64,000 nucleotides of DNA. Origin: Polydactylus sextarius. Its lineage: Eukaryota > Chordata > Actinopteri > Polynemidae. The notes beneath the pieces are model-generated. The model was not told where the DNA came from, did not search any database, and saw only the letters and a list, made by a program, of their open reading frames with translations. Each line of letters opens with the position of its first letter. The first letter of the stretch is position 1. Below are positions 46,730-60,459 of the stretch, one piece after another. A program made the position numbers and the translations under genes. The DNA lies in contig CM028931.1 in assembly GCA_016801845.1 (NCBI GenBank), positions 14,021,555 to 14,085,554 on the forward strand, written 5' to 3'.

Positions 46730-48600
46730 CTGACTGAACTCTTTAACAGGTCTCTCCGTCTGACCTTTGGGGTCATGAAGAGAACACGATGAGGCCTTCT
46801 CCAATGTCGCCTCTCGATTACACTGAATTGAAGGAGCTGGTGACAGTTAAATGAAAAAACAATGAGATGGGAACGCTACGCTTTGTAACCGGTTAAGGAG
46901 GTTTTGATCTTTTGAAGCTTTTACGTCGATTTACAACGCGACTGTGCTGAGATTCTTTAATGAAAACCACGGCATTTCGCTTTTGCGTTTCCTTTTTACT
47001 GCGCAGTCCGTGTACGCGGATTGCTGAAATTCACCTGCCTTAAATTCTTACTTACTTTTTTATAACATCCGCTGTGTTATTTTACACATATTTTTTTTTT
47101 TTTTTTTATTGCTGAACTTTCTGTTCAAATAAAACAACAACAACATCAATGTAAATGTATCATATTGACATCAAGATTAGCCACGTATTTTAAAAGAAAA
47201 AAAGCATTTTGTTAATATGATACAAGGCAGATTGATTCTGTTATGTGTGAATAATAATAATAATAATAATTCTTATTATGTCCAGAAGGAAATACTGAAG
47301 TATCCAGATATATTTATAAAAAAAAAAAGTATGTATCTATATATCTGGAGCAGCAGTAGGACACTGCACAATCTCAGGATAATTGTCACACAACACGTAC
47401 AGAACAGTTTGATTTTATTGATTGTTTTTATTTTTAAAAATGCAAACGATTCAAAAACGCAAAAATTGGAATGACGTTGTATATACGATCGGTAAATTGT
47501 TCCCTTTAATTTGATCTTAAAAGAAGGTAGCTTGTATCTCATTGTGTCTCAATTTTTATTTTATTTTTTTTTTCAAATGTAAACCTACCCTCGAGTTTTT
47601 AAAAAAAAAAAAAAAAAAAACCGAACGCTGTGTGCGTGGACGTTTGTGAGCTTCTGTAAAATGATCACCAGGGCGAACGAATCGCAAATAAAACCACGAC
47701 TTTTACTCGTCTCGTTTCCGATTCAGGGGGGGAAAAAAACTCATAACATATCGAACTTTTATCTCCACTAATATTTCTTTAAACGTTTAACTCAAACAAA
47801 CCATTTTCAGCCTGGGCTTGTTTTTTTGTTTTTTTTTCTTCTTCTTCTTCTTCTCCGCTGATAAAATGTGATGTGGTGAATGAACGTGAGCTTGAAGTTT
47901 GGACTAAAAACACCTCTTATGTAATTAATCAAACAAGTTGCAAAACAACAGTGTGCAAAGTGCGACTTTAAAAGTGAATCTAGAAAGGAACGGCAGTGAC
48001 ACCTTGTGGCGGGTGGAGGTAAATGTTCATGTTAATGAATGTGTTGCTTTGCTCTGACTGGGAATTGAATCCTACTGATCCAAAACCAGATGTCATTTTT
48101 TATATCTTCTAGCATTTTATTTATTAGTTTTGTAAGATGCTTTTGATCAACAAACTGGGTTGTTGAAGATCTCTAAAGCCGGCTCTGCTTTTTTTTTTAG
48201 GAGATGTTTTTATCTTTTACGTTTTTGCTATTGTTTGTATGGGCAGGTTTCAGAACTACATTTCCCACAATGCACTCGGGAGTGCGCAGAGTTGAAGTTT
48301 GCGCATGCAGAAAAAGAAATCGTCTCAAAAACTGGAGACATGGGCAAACCTGACACTGACACTGAACCCAGAATTGATGCAAAGCAATAAAAAAAACGAT
48401 AATTGATTGATAATTACTGATTGATTGATGATTGATACTTTTGCCAGTCTTGTAAATGGCTCAAGATCATTCCACCGCCAGCAAAGATCAACGCTTTTCC
48501 AGTTTCAACCAGGTATGGCAAGTAAAAATGACTTGTGAATGATATTTTGTTCATTTGTTTTATTGATAAGATGTGTGATCTGATCAGAGTTCAGACGTAA
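46730..48600. other. Region downstream of torsin
   Basis: AT-rich, with homopolymers (47090-47108, 47600-47620) and a cttcttcttcttcttc run near 47840. I see no gene. Confidence 0.5.
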
Positions 48601-48605
48601 AGTCA

Positions 48606-49228
48606 GGACCCTCCGGTTCTTCTGAACAACCTGAAGAATCTCTGCAGCAAAGATCTTCTCTCGGTCGGTCTCGGAGCCCTGAGTCTCACCATCACCTCCT
48701 CCATCTCTTCACCCATCTGCTCCTCCTTCTGCTTCAGGACCTGCATGTTCTGGTTCAGAGTCTCCAAGAGGCCAGACCTTTCTTCTTGCCACTGTAGCTT
48801 CTTCTTGGTCAGCACCTCCTGCAGCTGCAGCAGCTCTGCCTTTAGGATGGAGGCGTTGTTCATGTGCTGATCAATGATTCTGGACCTGTCCTCCTCCTAC
48901 TGGCGTCTCAGCTGCTCCAGGTTCTCCTCTTCTGACCAGTGCACATGGACAGGTCCACCATGAGGCTCTTCTTCTCCTCCATCGCGTTGTTCAGTTGCTG
49001 TTTCAGCTTCTCTGACAACATCAGTCTATGTTTCTGTTGTTCCAGCAGGTTGATCTTATGATCCTTTGGAGCCGTGAGCCAATTTAACTGCTGCCCAGAG
49101 ATTAAAACGATCGTCTGGTTGTTCTGATCCAGATCAGCACTGGAGCTGACATCTGGTGGTCTTTCACTCAGCTCTGGTTCCATGGAGAGAAGATCCTGAT
49201 GAAGTGACTTGTCTTGTAAAGATGTGTC
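48606..49228 (-). pseudogene. Broken coiled-coil protein exon
   Basis: On the minus strand, an open frame starts at a possible acceptor (aactcacag, exon edge 49228) and runs through ATG at 49181-49183. It reads MEPELSERPPDVSSSADLD, then LLEQQKHRLMLSEKLKQQL and EEKKSLMVDLSMC, and falls out of frame near 48930. The coiled coil resumes in another frame as EEENLEQLRRQ, hits TAG (48897-48899, one base from a Gln codon), then continues as EEDRSRIIDQHMNNASILK, LLQLQEVLTKKKLQWQEERS and MEEVMVRLRA to a basic tail RSLLQRFFRLFRRTGGS. So there is one frameshift and one nonsense change in an otherwise coding-like exon. I do not recognise the family. Large fish-specific immune or membrane protein families with C-terminal coiled coils are possible parents. 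Sequencing error could mimic the frameshift but not so easily both lesions. Confidence 0.6.
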
Positions 49229-49399
49229 CTGTGAGTTGTAGAGTAATTGACTGGTTTAAACACAACGTGGTGTTATAGTCTAAGACACTAATGATGGTCA
49301 CAGCCACTCACATTGCATTCCATGACATCAAATCCATGCAACATTCTGACACATTTTAATATGACATTGTTTTTGATTTTTGACATCAAACTATATTAT

Positions 49400-52300
49400 A
49401 ACATTCTTGTCACATTTAGTAACATATCTAGTTTGATCTTCTTATTGAAACAAAATTGACACCATACAACACTATGATATCTTAAGCAAATGTTTGACGT
49501 CATACTATACTATATTTTCATGATATTTTTGACCCTATTTTGTCTGAAAATTGAGAAAAATGACATATGCCTTTTTTTTATTTGTATTACAACGTACTAC
49601 ACTATGGCTTTTTTTTTTTACTGTAATGACACATTATAGTATGAATTTTTTTCAGTTTTATAATGAAATACTGTAGTCTTTTTTTTAAACTTTTATATCG
49701 ACATACTATATGTCTTTTTGTGTCATTTTTATGACGACGTATGACTTATTTTCACCTTTACTACATACTATAGTATGACTATTTTTTTTTACTTTAATGA
49801 TGACATAATATAATATAATTTTTTCAGTTTTATAACAAAATACTATAGTATGACTTTTTTACTTTAATGACAACATAGTATAGTATGACTTATTTTTTAC
49901 TTTTATGACGACATACTATAGTATGATTTTTTTTTTGTTTTATAACAACACACTATAGTATGACTTTTTCCCCACTTATGACGACACACTATCGTATGAC
50001 TTTTTCCCACTTTTATGACGACATACTATTATATGACTTATTTTCACTTTTATGGCGACATAGTATAGTATAACTTATTTTCACTTTTATGACAACATAC
50101 CATAGTATGACTTTTTTCAGTTTTATGATGACATACTATAGTATGTTTTTTTAAATTTTCAGATGACAAACTATAGTATGACTTATTTTATTTTTATGAC
50201 AACATACTATTGTATGACTTTTTTTCCCACTTTTATGACGACATGCTATAGTGTGACTTTTTCCCACTTTTATGACAACATACTATTGTATGACTTTTTT
50301 CCACTTTTATGATGACATACTATCGTGTGACTTTTTTCCACTTTTATGACGACATACTATAGTATGACTTTTTCCCACTTTTATGACGACATACCTTAAT
50401 ATGACTTTTTTTTACTTTAATGACTATCGTGTGACTTTTCCCCACTTTTATGACGACATGCTATAGTGTGACTTTTTCCCACTTTATGATGACATACTAT
50501 AGTATGATTTTTTTCTTTTATAACAATACACGATTATGACTTTTTTTCCCCACTTTTATGACAACATACTATTGTATGACTTTTTTTAACTTTTATGAAG
50601 ACATACTATAGTATGATTTTTTTCAGTTTTATAACAACACACTATAGTATGACTTTTTTCCCACTTTTATTACGACATACTATCATATGACTTTTTTTCC
50701 ACTTTTATGACGACATACTATCATATGACATTTTTCCTCTTTTATGACGACATACTATAGTATGATTTTTTTCAGTTTTATAACAACACACTAGTATGAC
50801 TTCTTTTCCCACTTTTATGACGACATACCATTGTATGACTTCTTTTCCCACTTTTATGACGACATACTCTCGTGTGACTTTTTTTTCCACTTTTATGACG
50901 ACATGCTATAGTGTGACTTTTTCCCACTTTTATGACAACATTCTATAGTATGACTTATTTTTTACTTTAATGACGACATACTATAGTATGATTTTTTCAG
51001 TTTTATAACAATACACTTGTATGACTTTTTTTTCCCACTTTTATGACGACATGCTCTAGTGTGACTTTTTCCCACTTTTATGACGACATACTATAGTATG
51101 ACTTTTTTTTACTTTAATGACGACATAGTATAGTATGACTTATTTTTTACTTTTATGACGACATACTATAGTATGATTTTTTTCAGTTTTATAACAATAC
51201 ACTAGTATGACTTTTTTTCCCCACTTTTATGACAACATACTATCGTGTGACTTTTTTTCCACTTTTATGACGACATGCTATAGTGTGACTTTTTCCCACT
51301 TTTATGACGACATACTATAGTATGACTTTTTTTTACTTTAATGATGACATAGTATAGTATGACTTATTTTTTACTTTTATGACGACATACTATAGTATGA
51401 TTTTTTTCAGTTTTATAACAATACACTAGTATGACTTTTTTCCCCACTTTTATGACAACATACTATCGTGTGACTTTTTTCCACTTTTATGACGACATGC
51501 TATAGTGTGACTTTTTTTCCCACTTTTATGACGACATACTATAGTATGACTTTTTTTTACTTTAATGACGACATAGTATAGTATGACTTATTTTTTACTT
51601 TTATGACGACATACTATAGTATGATTTTTTTCAGTTTTATAACAATACACTAGTATGACTTTTTTTCCACTTTTATGACGACATGCTATAGTGTGACTTT
51701 TTCCCACTTTTATGACGACATACTATAGTATGACTTTTTTTACTTTAATGATGACATAGTATAGTATGACTTATTTTTTACTTTTATGACGACATACTAT
51801 AGTATGATTTTTTTCAGTTTTATAACAATACACTAGTATGACTTTTTTCCCCACTTTTATGACAACATACTATTGTGACTCTTTTTTCCACTTTTATGAT
51901 GACATACTATTGTATGACTTTTTTCCACTTTTATGACGACATACTATAGTATGACTTTTTTTACTTTAATGACGACATAGTATAGTATGACTTATTTTTT
52001 ACTTTTATGACGACATACTATAGTATGATTTTTTCACTTTTATAACAATACTATAGTATGATTTTTCCCCACTTTTCACTTTATGACGACATACTATTGT
52101 ATGACTTTTTCCACTTTTATGATGACATACTATAGTATGACTTTTCCCACTTTAATGACGACATAGTATAGTATTTTTTTAGTTTTATGACATTTTTCCT
52201 CTTTTATGACGACATACTATAGTATGATTTTTTTTTGTTTTATAACAACACACTATAGTATGACTTTTTCCCACTTATGACGACATACTATTGTATGACT

Positions 52301-54085
52301 TTTTCCCACTTTTATGACGACATACTATAGTATGACTTTTTTACGTTAATGACGACATACTATAGTATGACTTTTTTTTCACTTTTATGACGACATACTA
52401 TCGTATGACACTTTTATTGACATACCCCTTTTATGACGACATACTATAGTATGACTTTTTTTCACTTTTTAATAACAACACACTATAGTATGACTTTTTT
52501 TCCCACTTTTATGACGACATACTATAGTATGACTTTTTTCACTTTTATGGCGACATACTATAGTATGACTATACTATATGACTTTTTTACTTTTATGACG
52601 ACATACTATAGTATGATTTTTTTCAGTTTTATAACAATACACTAGTATGACTTTTTTCCCCACTTTTATGACAACATACTATTGTATGACTTTTTTCCAC
52701 TTTTATGATGACATACTATCGTGTGACTTTTTTTTTTCCACTTTTATATGACATACTATAGTATGACTTTTTTTATGACATACTATTGTATGACTTTTTC
52801 CCACTTTAATGATGACATACTATCGTATGACTTTTTTCCCACTTTTATGACGACACATACTATATGACTTTTTTCACTTTTATGACGACATAGTATAGTA
52901 TGACTTTTTTCACTTTTATGACAACATACCATAGTATGACTTTTTCACTTTTATGATGACATACTATAGTAGGTTTTTTTAAATATGATTTTTTTTCAGA
53001 TGACATACTATAGTATGACTATATTTTTCCCTTTTATGACGACACACTATAGTATGACTTTTTTTTTTATGATGACATTATTATGACAACATACTATAGT
53101 ATGACATGCTATTTGACTTTTTTTTTTTTATGAAGACATACTATAGTATGATTTTTCCCACTTTTTATAGCAACACATACTATAGTATGACTTTTTTTTT
53201 ACTTTTTTCATACTTATTTATTACTTTTATAACAATATACTATTATGACTTTTTTCCCCACTTTTATGACGACATGCTATAGTATGACTTTTTTTCCCAC
53301 TTTTATGATGACATACTATTGTATGACTTTTTTTCCACTTTTATGATGACATACTATAGTGTGACTTTTTTCCACTTTTATGATGACATGCTATAGTATG
53401 ACTTTTTTTTTACTTTAATGACTAGCGTGTGACTTTTTTCCCCACTTTTTTTATGACATGCTTTGACTTTTTCCCACTTTTATGACATGCTATAGTGTGA
53501 CTTTTTTTTCCCACTTTATGACATACTATAGTATGACTTTTTTTTACTTTAATGATGACATACTATAGTATGATTTTTTCCACATAATGACATTTATAAC
53601 AATACACTATTATGATGACATTTTTTCCCCACTTTTATCGACATACTACAACATACTATTGCTATATGACTTTTTTACCCCACTTTTCCCACTTTTATGA
53701 CGACATGTTATGATGACTTTTTTACTATTGTATGACTTTTTTCCACTTTTATGATGACATACTATAGTATGACTTTTTCCCACTTTTATGATGACATACT
53801 TGTATGACTATTTTTTTCCCACTTTTATGACCACTTTTTATGACTTTTATATGCTATGTGACTTTTCCCACTTTTATGACGAACATACTATGTATACTTT
53901 TCCACTTTCATGATGACATACTATAGTATGACTTTTTTACTTTATAGTATGTATATATGACTTTAAAATGACATACTATAAATGACTTTTTCAATATCTT
54001 ATGACTAACTTTTATGACATAGTATAACTTTTATGACATACTATAGTGTGACTGATTTTTCTCTTTCATGACGACTTACGATGAT
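49400..54085. repeat. Giant satellite, left arm (37-40 bp units)
   Basis: Tandem units of the form cacttttatgacgacatac + tatagtatgacttttttcc, about 37-40 bp each, run for about 4.6 kb. Units near 49.4-49.7 kb are most degenerate, as expected at an array edge. CATACTATAGTATG, a 14-bp perfect palindrome, is the core. Sub-variants recur as a higher-order unit of about 220 bp (for example the cagttttataacaatacac variant at about 51185, 51409, 51629 and 51813). Long open frames here (such as 52433-52645) are repeat translations, not genes. T-rich on the plus strand. Confidence 0.93.
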
Positions 54086-54102
54086 GATATTTTATTTCAT
54101 TT
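54085..54102. other. Orientation switch of the satellite
   Basis: Left of here units run acttttatgacgacatac...; right of here they run gtcatactatagtatgtcg.... The junction itself (tttatttcatttaaaaaag) is degenerate, with damaged units for about 150-250 bp on the left side. Confidence 0.85.
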
Positions 54103-54867
54103 AAAAAAGTTATACTATAGTATATTGTCATAAAAATAAAAAAGTCATACTATAGTATGTCATTGTAAAAATGAAAAAAGTCAATGTCTTAAAAAATTAG
54201 AAAAACGTATATAGTATGTTGTCTGAAAAATTTAAAAGTCATATTATAGTATGTCGCGATAAAAGTGAAAAAGTCATAGTATAGTATGTAGCCATAAAAG
54301 TAAAAGAAAATTCATAGTATAGTATGTTGTCATAAGAATTAGAAAAAAGTCATACTATATTATGTCGTCATATATGTAGAAAAAAGTCATACTATAGTAT
54401 GTCATCAAAAAAATGAGAAAAGTTATACTAAAGTATGTCGTCGTGAAAATAGAAAAAAAAATTCATACTATAGTATGTCATCATAAGAATGAAAAAAGTC
54501 ACACTATAGCATGTCGTCATAACAGTGAAAATAAGACATACTGTAGTATGTATATAATACAAGTTATAATATATTAAGTCGTCAAAAAAATGTCATCAGA
54601 AAATGTCGCCGTAAAAGTGAAAAAAAGTCATACTAAAGCATGTCATCGTAAAGGTGAAAAAAAAGTCATACTAATGCATGTCATCATAATGGTGAAAAAA
54701 AAGTCATACTCATCGTCATTAAAGTAAAAAAGATAAGTCATACTATGGTAAGTTGTCAAAAAAATGAAAAAAAAAGTCATATTATAACATGTTGTCATAA
54801 AAGTGGAAAAAAAAGTCATACGATAGCATGTCGTCATTAAAGTAAAAAAAGTCATACTATAGTATGT

Positions 54868-55148
54868 CGTTATAAAAGTGGGAAAAAAGTCACACGATAG
54901 TATGTCATCATAAAAGTGGAAAAAAGTCATACAATAGTATGTTGTCATGAAAGTGGGGAAAAAAAGTCATACTAGTGTATTGTTATAGAACTGAAAAAAA
55001 ATCATACTATAGTATGTCGTCATAAAAGTAAAAAATAAGTCATACTATACTATGTCGCCATAAAAGTGAAAATAAGTCATATAATAGTATGTCGTCATAA
55101 AAGTGGGAAAAAAAGTCATAGTATAGTGTGTTGTTATAAAACTGAAAA
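54868..55148. repeat. Satellite block identical to 58228-58508
   Basis: Row-by-row reading shows the same sequence with an offset of exactly 3360 bp, with no difference seen over about 280 bp. After this the copies diverge by small insertions. This implies a recent block duplication or conversion within the right arm. Confidence 0.85.
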
Positions 55149-58100
55149 AAATCATACTATAGTATGTCGTCATAAGAGGAAAAGTCATACGATAGTATGT
55201 TGTCAAAAAATGAGAAAAAAAGTCATACTATAGTATGTCGTCAAAAAATGAGAAAAAAAGTCATACTATAGTATGTCGTCATAAAAGTGGGAAAAAGTCA
55301 TACTATAGTATGTCAGTCATAAAGTGGACAAAAAAAGTCATACAATATATGTCATATGTCATAAGTGGGAAAAAAAGTCATACTATAGTGTGTTGTATAA
55401 ACAAAAAAAATCATACTATAGTATGTCGTCATAAAAGAGGAAAAATGTCATACTATACTATGTCATCATTAAAGTAAAAAAAAGTCATACTATAGTATGT
55501 CGTTATAAAAGTGGGAAAAAAGTCACACTATAGTATGTCGTCATAAAAAAAAAAAAGTCACATGATAGTATGTCATCATAAAAGTGAAAAAAAAGTCATA
55601 CAATAGTATGTTGTCATAAAAAAAAAAAGTGGTATTGTTATAAAACTGAAAAAAAGTCATACTAGTGTATTGTTATAGAACTAAAAAAAAAGTCATACTC
55701 ATATAGTATGTCGTCATAAAAGTAAAAAATAAGTCATACTATAGTATGTCGTCATCATAAAGGAAAAAAGTCATACTATAGTATGTCGTCAAAAATGAAA
55801 AAAGTCATACTATAGTATGTCATAGTCATAAGTATGTGGCCATTAAAAAAAAAGTGTATAGTATGTCGTCAAAAAAGTGAAAAAAAGTCATACTATAGTA
55901 TAGTAAGTGGAAAAGTGTCATCATAAAACTGAGAAAAAAGTCATACTATAGTATGTCATAAAAGTAAAAAAAAGTCATATAGTATGTAAAGTCATAAAGT
56001 AGTGTAAAAAAGTCAAAAAAGTCATACTATAGTATGTCGTCATAAAAGTGGGAAAAAAGTCATACAATGTTATGTCGTCATAAAAGTGGGAAAAAAAGTC
56101 ATATATAGTATGTTGTCATAAAAGTGGAAAAAAAAAGTCATATGATAGTATGTTGTCATAAAAGTGGAAAAAAGTCATATGATAGTATGTAATAAAAGTG
56201 GGAAAAAGTCATACTATAGTGTGTTGTTATAAAACTGAAAAAAAATCATACTATAGTATGTCTTCATAAAAAAAAAAAAAGTCATACTATAGTATGTTGT
56301 CATAAAAATAAAAAAAAGACATACTATAGTATGTCGTCATAAAAGTGAAAAAAAGTCATACTATATTATGTCATACTATAGTAAATTTAAAAAAAAAAAA
56401 TACTATAGTATGTCATCATAAAACTCATAAAAAAAGTCATACTATACTATGTCGCCATAAAAGTGAAAAAAAAGTCATATAATAGTATGCGTCATAAAAG
56501 TGGGAAAAAAAGTCATACTATAGTGTGTGTTATAAAGTGAAAAAGTCATATGATAGTATGTTGTCATAAAAGTGGAAAAAAAGTCATACGATAGTAATAT
56601 TGTTATAAAATGAAAAAAGTCATAAAATGTCATACTATAAAATAAAAAAAAGTCATACTATAGTATGTCATAAAAGAGAAAAAAAGTACATAGTACTATA
56701 GTATGTCGTCATAAAAGTGAAAAAAAGTCATACTATAGTATATGTCATACTATAGTATGTCGTCATAAAAGTGGGAAAAAAGTCATACTATAGTATGTTG
56801 TCATAAAAGTGGAAAAAAAAGTCATACTATAGTATGTCGTCATAAAAGTGGAAAAAAGTCATACTATAGTATGTCGTCATAAAAGTAAAAAAAAAAAGTA
56901 TGTTGTCATAAAAGTGGGGGAAAAAAGTCATACTATATAGTATGTTGTCATAAAAGTGGAAAAAAAGTCATACTATAGTATGTCATCATAAAAGTAAAAA
57001 AAAGTCATACTATAAAGTATGTTGTCATAAAAAAGTAAAAAAAGTCATACTATAGTATGTCGTCATAAAAGTGAAAAAAAGTCATACTATAGTAAAAAGT
57101 CATACTATAGTATGTCATAAACTGAAAAAAAAGTCATCACGAAATAGTATCGTCATAAAATGTCAAAAAAAAGTCATACGATAGTATGTCATCATAAAAA
57201 GTAAAAAAGTCATACATAATAGTATGTCGTCATATGATAGTAAAAGTGGAAAAAAAGTCATATCTCAAAGTAAGTCGTCATAAAAGTGGGAAAAAGTCAT
57301 ACTATAGTATGTGTTGTCATAAAAGTGGAAAAAAAAAAAGTCATACTATAGTGTATTGTTACTGAAAAAAATCATACTATAGTATGTCGTCATAAAAGTA
57401 TAAAATGTCAAAAAAAGTCATACTATACTATGTATGTCATAAAAAAGAAAAAAAAGTCATATAATAGTATGTCGTCATAAAAGTGGGAAAAAAGTCATAC
57501 TATAGTGTGTTGTTATAAAACTGAAAAAAATCATACTATAGTATGTTGTCATAAAAGTAAAAAAGTCATACATATATAGTATGTTGTCATAAAATAAAAA
57601 AAAAGTCATACTATAGTGTGTCGTCAGAAAAGGTGAAAAAAAAGTCATACTATAGTATATGTCATCTGAAGTGTAAAAAGTTAAAAAAAACTCATAGTAT
57701 GTCATCATAAAACTGGGGAAAAAAAAGTCATACTATACTATGTAAGCCATAAAAGTGAAAATAAGTCATATAATAGTATGTCGTCATAAAAGTGGGAAAA
57801 AAGTCATACAATGTTATGTCGTCATAAAAGAGGAAAAAAGTCATATGATAGTATGTCATCATAAAAGTGGAAAAAAAAGTCATACTAGTGTATTGTTATA
57901 GAACTGAAAAAATCATACTATAGTATGTCGTCATAAAAGTAAAAAAAAGTCATACTATACTATGTATGTCGTCATAAAAGTGAAAATAAGTCATATAATA
58001 GTATGTCGTCATAAAAGTGGGAAAAAAGTCATACTATAGTGTGTTGTTATTAAACTGAAAAAAATCATACTATAGTATGTCGTCATAAGAGGAAAAAAGT

Positions 58101-59580
58101 CATACGATAGTATGTCGTCAAAAAATGAGAAAAAAGTCATACTATAGTATGTCGTCATAAAAGTGGGAAAAAGTCATACTATAGTATGTCGTCATTAAAG
58201 TAAAAAAAAAGTCATACTGTAGTATGTCGTTATAAAAGTGGGAAAAAAGTCACACGATAGTATGTCATCATAAAAGTGGAAAAAAGTCATACAATAGTAT
58301 GTTGTCATGAAAGTGGGGAAAAAAAGTCATACTAGTGTATTGTTATAGAACTGAAAAAAAATCATACTATAGTATGTCGTCATAAAAGTAAAAAATAAGT
58401 CATACTATACTATGTCGCCATAAAAGTGAAAATAAGTCATATAATAGTATGTCGTCATAAAAGTGGGAAAAAAAGTCATAGTATAGTGTGTTGTTATAAA
58501 ACTGAAAAAAAATCATACTATATAGTATGTATGTCATAAGAGGAAAAAGTCATCAACTATAGATAGTATGTCGTCAAAAAATGAGAAAAAAAGTCATACT
58601 ATAGTATGTCGTCAAAAAATGAGAAAAAAAGTCATACTATAGTATGTCGTCATTAACGTAAAAAAGTCATACTATAGTATGTCGTCATAAAAGAGGAAAA
58701 ATGTCATACTATACTATGTCGTCATTAAAGTAAAAAAAAGTCATACTATAGTATGTCGTTATATAAGTGGGAAAAAGTCACACTATAGCATGTTGTCATA
58801 AAATGTATTATGTAAAATGTAATTATGTCATTAAAGTAAAAATTAGTCATAATATATTAAGAAGCCAAAAAAATGAAAAAGTCATATTATAACGTCGTCA
58901 TAAAAGTGGAAAAAAGTCATACGATAGTCATGAAAGAGATAAATTAGTCACAATATAGCATGTCGACATAAAACTGACAAAAAGTCATACTATAGTATGT
59001 CATATAAATGAAAAAAAGACATTATCTCATGTCGTCATACAAGAGGAAAATAAGTCATACTATACTATGTCGTCATAAAAGTGAAAATAAGTCATATTAT
59101 AGTATGTCGTCATTAAAGTGAAAAATAAGTCATACTATATTAAGTCGTCAAATAAACGAGAAAAAAGTCATACCATAGTATGTCGTCATAAAAGTAAAAA
59201 TAAGTCATACTATAGGATGTCGTCACTAAAGTAAAAAATGAGTCACATTATAGTAAGTTGTCAAAAAATGAGAAAAAAGTCATACTATAGTATGTCGTAA
59301 TAAAAGTGCAAAAATAGTCATACTATAGTATGTCGTAAAAAAATGCAAAAATAGTTATACTATAGTATTTCGTTATAAAAGTGGAAAAAATTCATATTAT
59401 AGTATGTCGTCATAAAAGAGATAAATACACACTATAGTATGTTGGCATAAAACTGACAAAAAGTCATACTATAGTATGTCGTCATACACATGAAAAAAGA
59501 CATTATCTTATGTCGTCATAAAAGTTGAAAAAGTCATACGATAGTAAGTCTTCAAAAGTGGGGGGAAAAGTCACATTATA

Positions 59581-60459
59581 GTTAGTCGTCAAAAAATGAG
59601 AAAAAGTCATACTATAGTATTTCGTCATAAAAGTGGAAAAAAGTCATATTATAGTATGTCGTTATAAAAGAGATAAATTAGTCACACTATAGTATGTTGG
59701 CATAAAACTGACAAAAAGTCATATTATAGTATGTCGTCATACAAATGAAAAAAGACATTACCTTATGTCGTCATAAAATAGGAAAAAAAGTCATATTATA
59801 CTATGTCGTCATAAAAGTGGAAAAAGTCATACGATAGTAAGTCGTCAAAAGTGGGGGGAAAAGTCATATTATACTATGGCATCATAAAACTGACAAAAAG
59901 TCATACTATAGTATGTTGTTATAAAACTGAAAAGTCATACTATTGTATGTCGTCATAGAAGTAGAAAAAAGTCATACTATAGTATGGCATCATTACAGTA
60001 AAAAATAAGTCACATTATAGTTAGTCGTCAAAAAATGAGAAAAAGTCATACTATAGTATTTCGTTATAAAAGTGGAAAAAAGTCATATTATAGTATGTCG
60101 TTATAAAAGAGATAAATTAGTCACACTATAGTATGTTGGCATAAAACTGACAAAAAGTCATACTATAGTATGTCGTCATACAAATGAAAAAAGACATTAC
60201 CTTATGTCGTCATAAAATAGTAAAAAAAAGTCATATTATACTATGTCGTCATAAAAGTGGAAAAAGTCATACGATAGTAAGTCGTCAAAAGTGGGGGGAA
60301 AAGTCATATTATACTATGGCATCATAAAACTGACAAAAAGTCATACTATAGTATGTTGTTATAAAACTGAAAAGTCATACTATTGTATGTCGTCATAGAA
60401 GTAGAAAAAAGTCATACTATAGTATGGCATCATTACAGTAAAAAATAAGTCACATTATA
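59581..60459. repeat. Tandem duplication of a ~440-bp higher-order unit
   Basis: The block 59581-60019 is repeated almost base for base at 60020-60459 (offset 439-440), and a third partial copy starts at 60460. Each block holds about a dozen diverged satellite units in the same order, including the rare variants with ggggggaaaagtc and agataaattagtcac. Confidence 0.9.

Noticed and set aside
52433..52645. Open frames of MTTYYSMTFF type (also 54643-54948, 57475-57708, 60566-60766) and KKSHTIVCRHK type (55235-55477, 60587-60793)
   Set aside because: They are translations of the satellite when its unit length stays a multiple of three for a few copies. No start context, splicing or conservation supports a protein.
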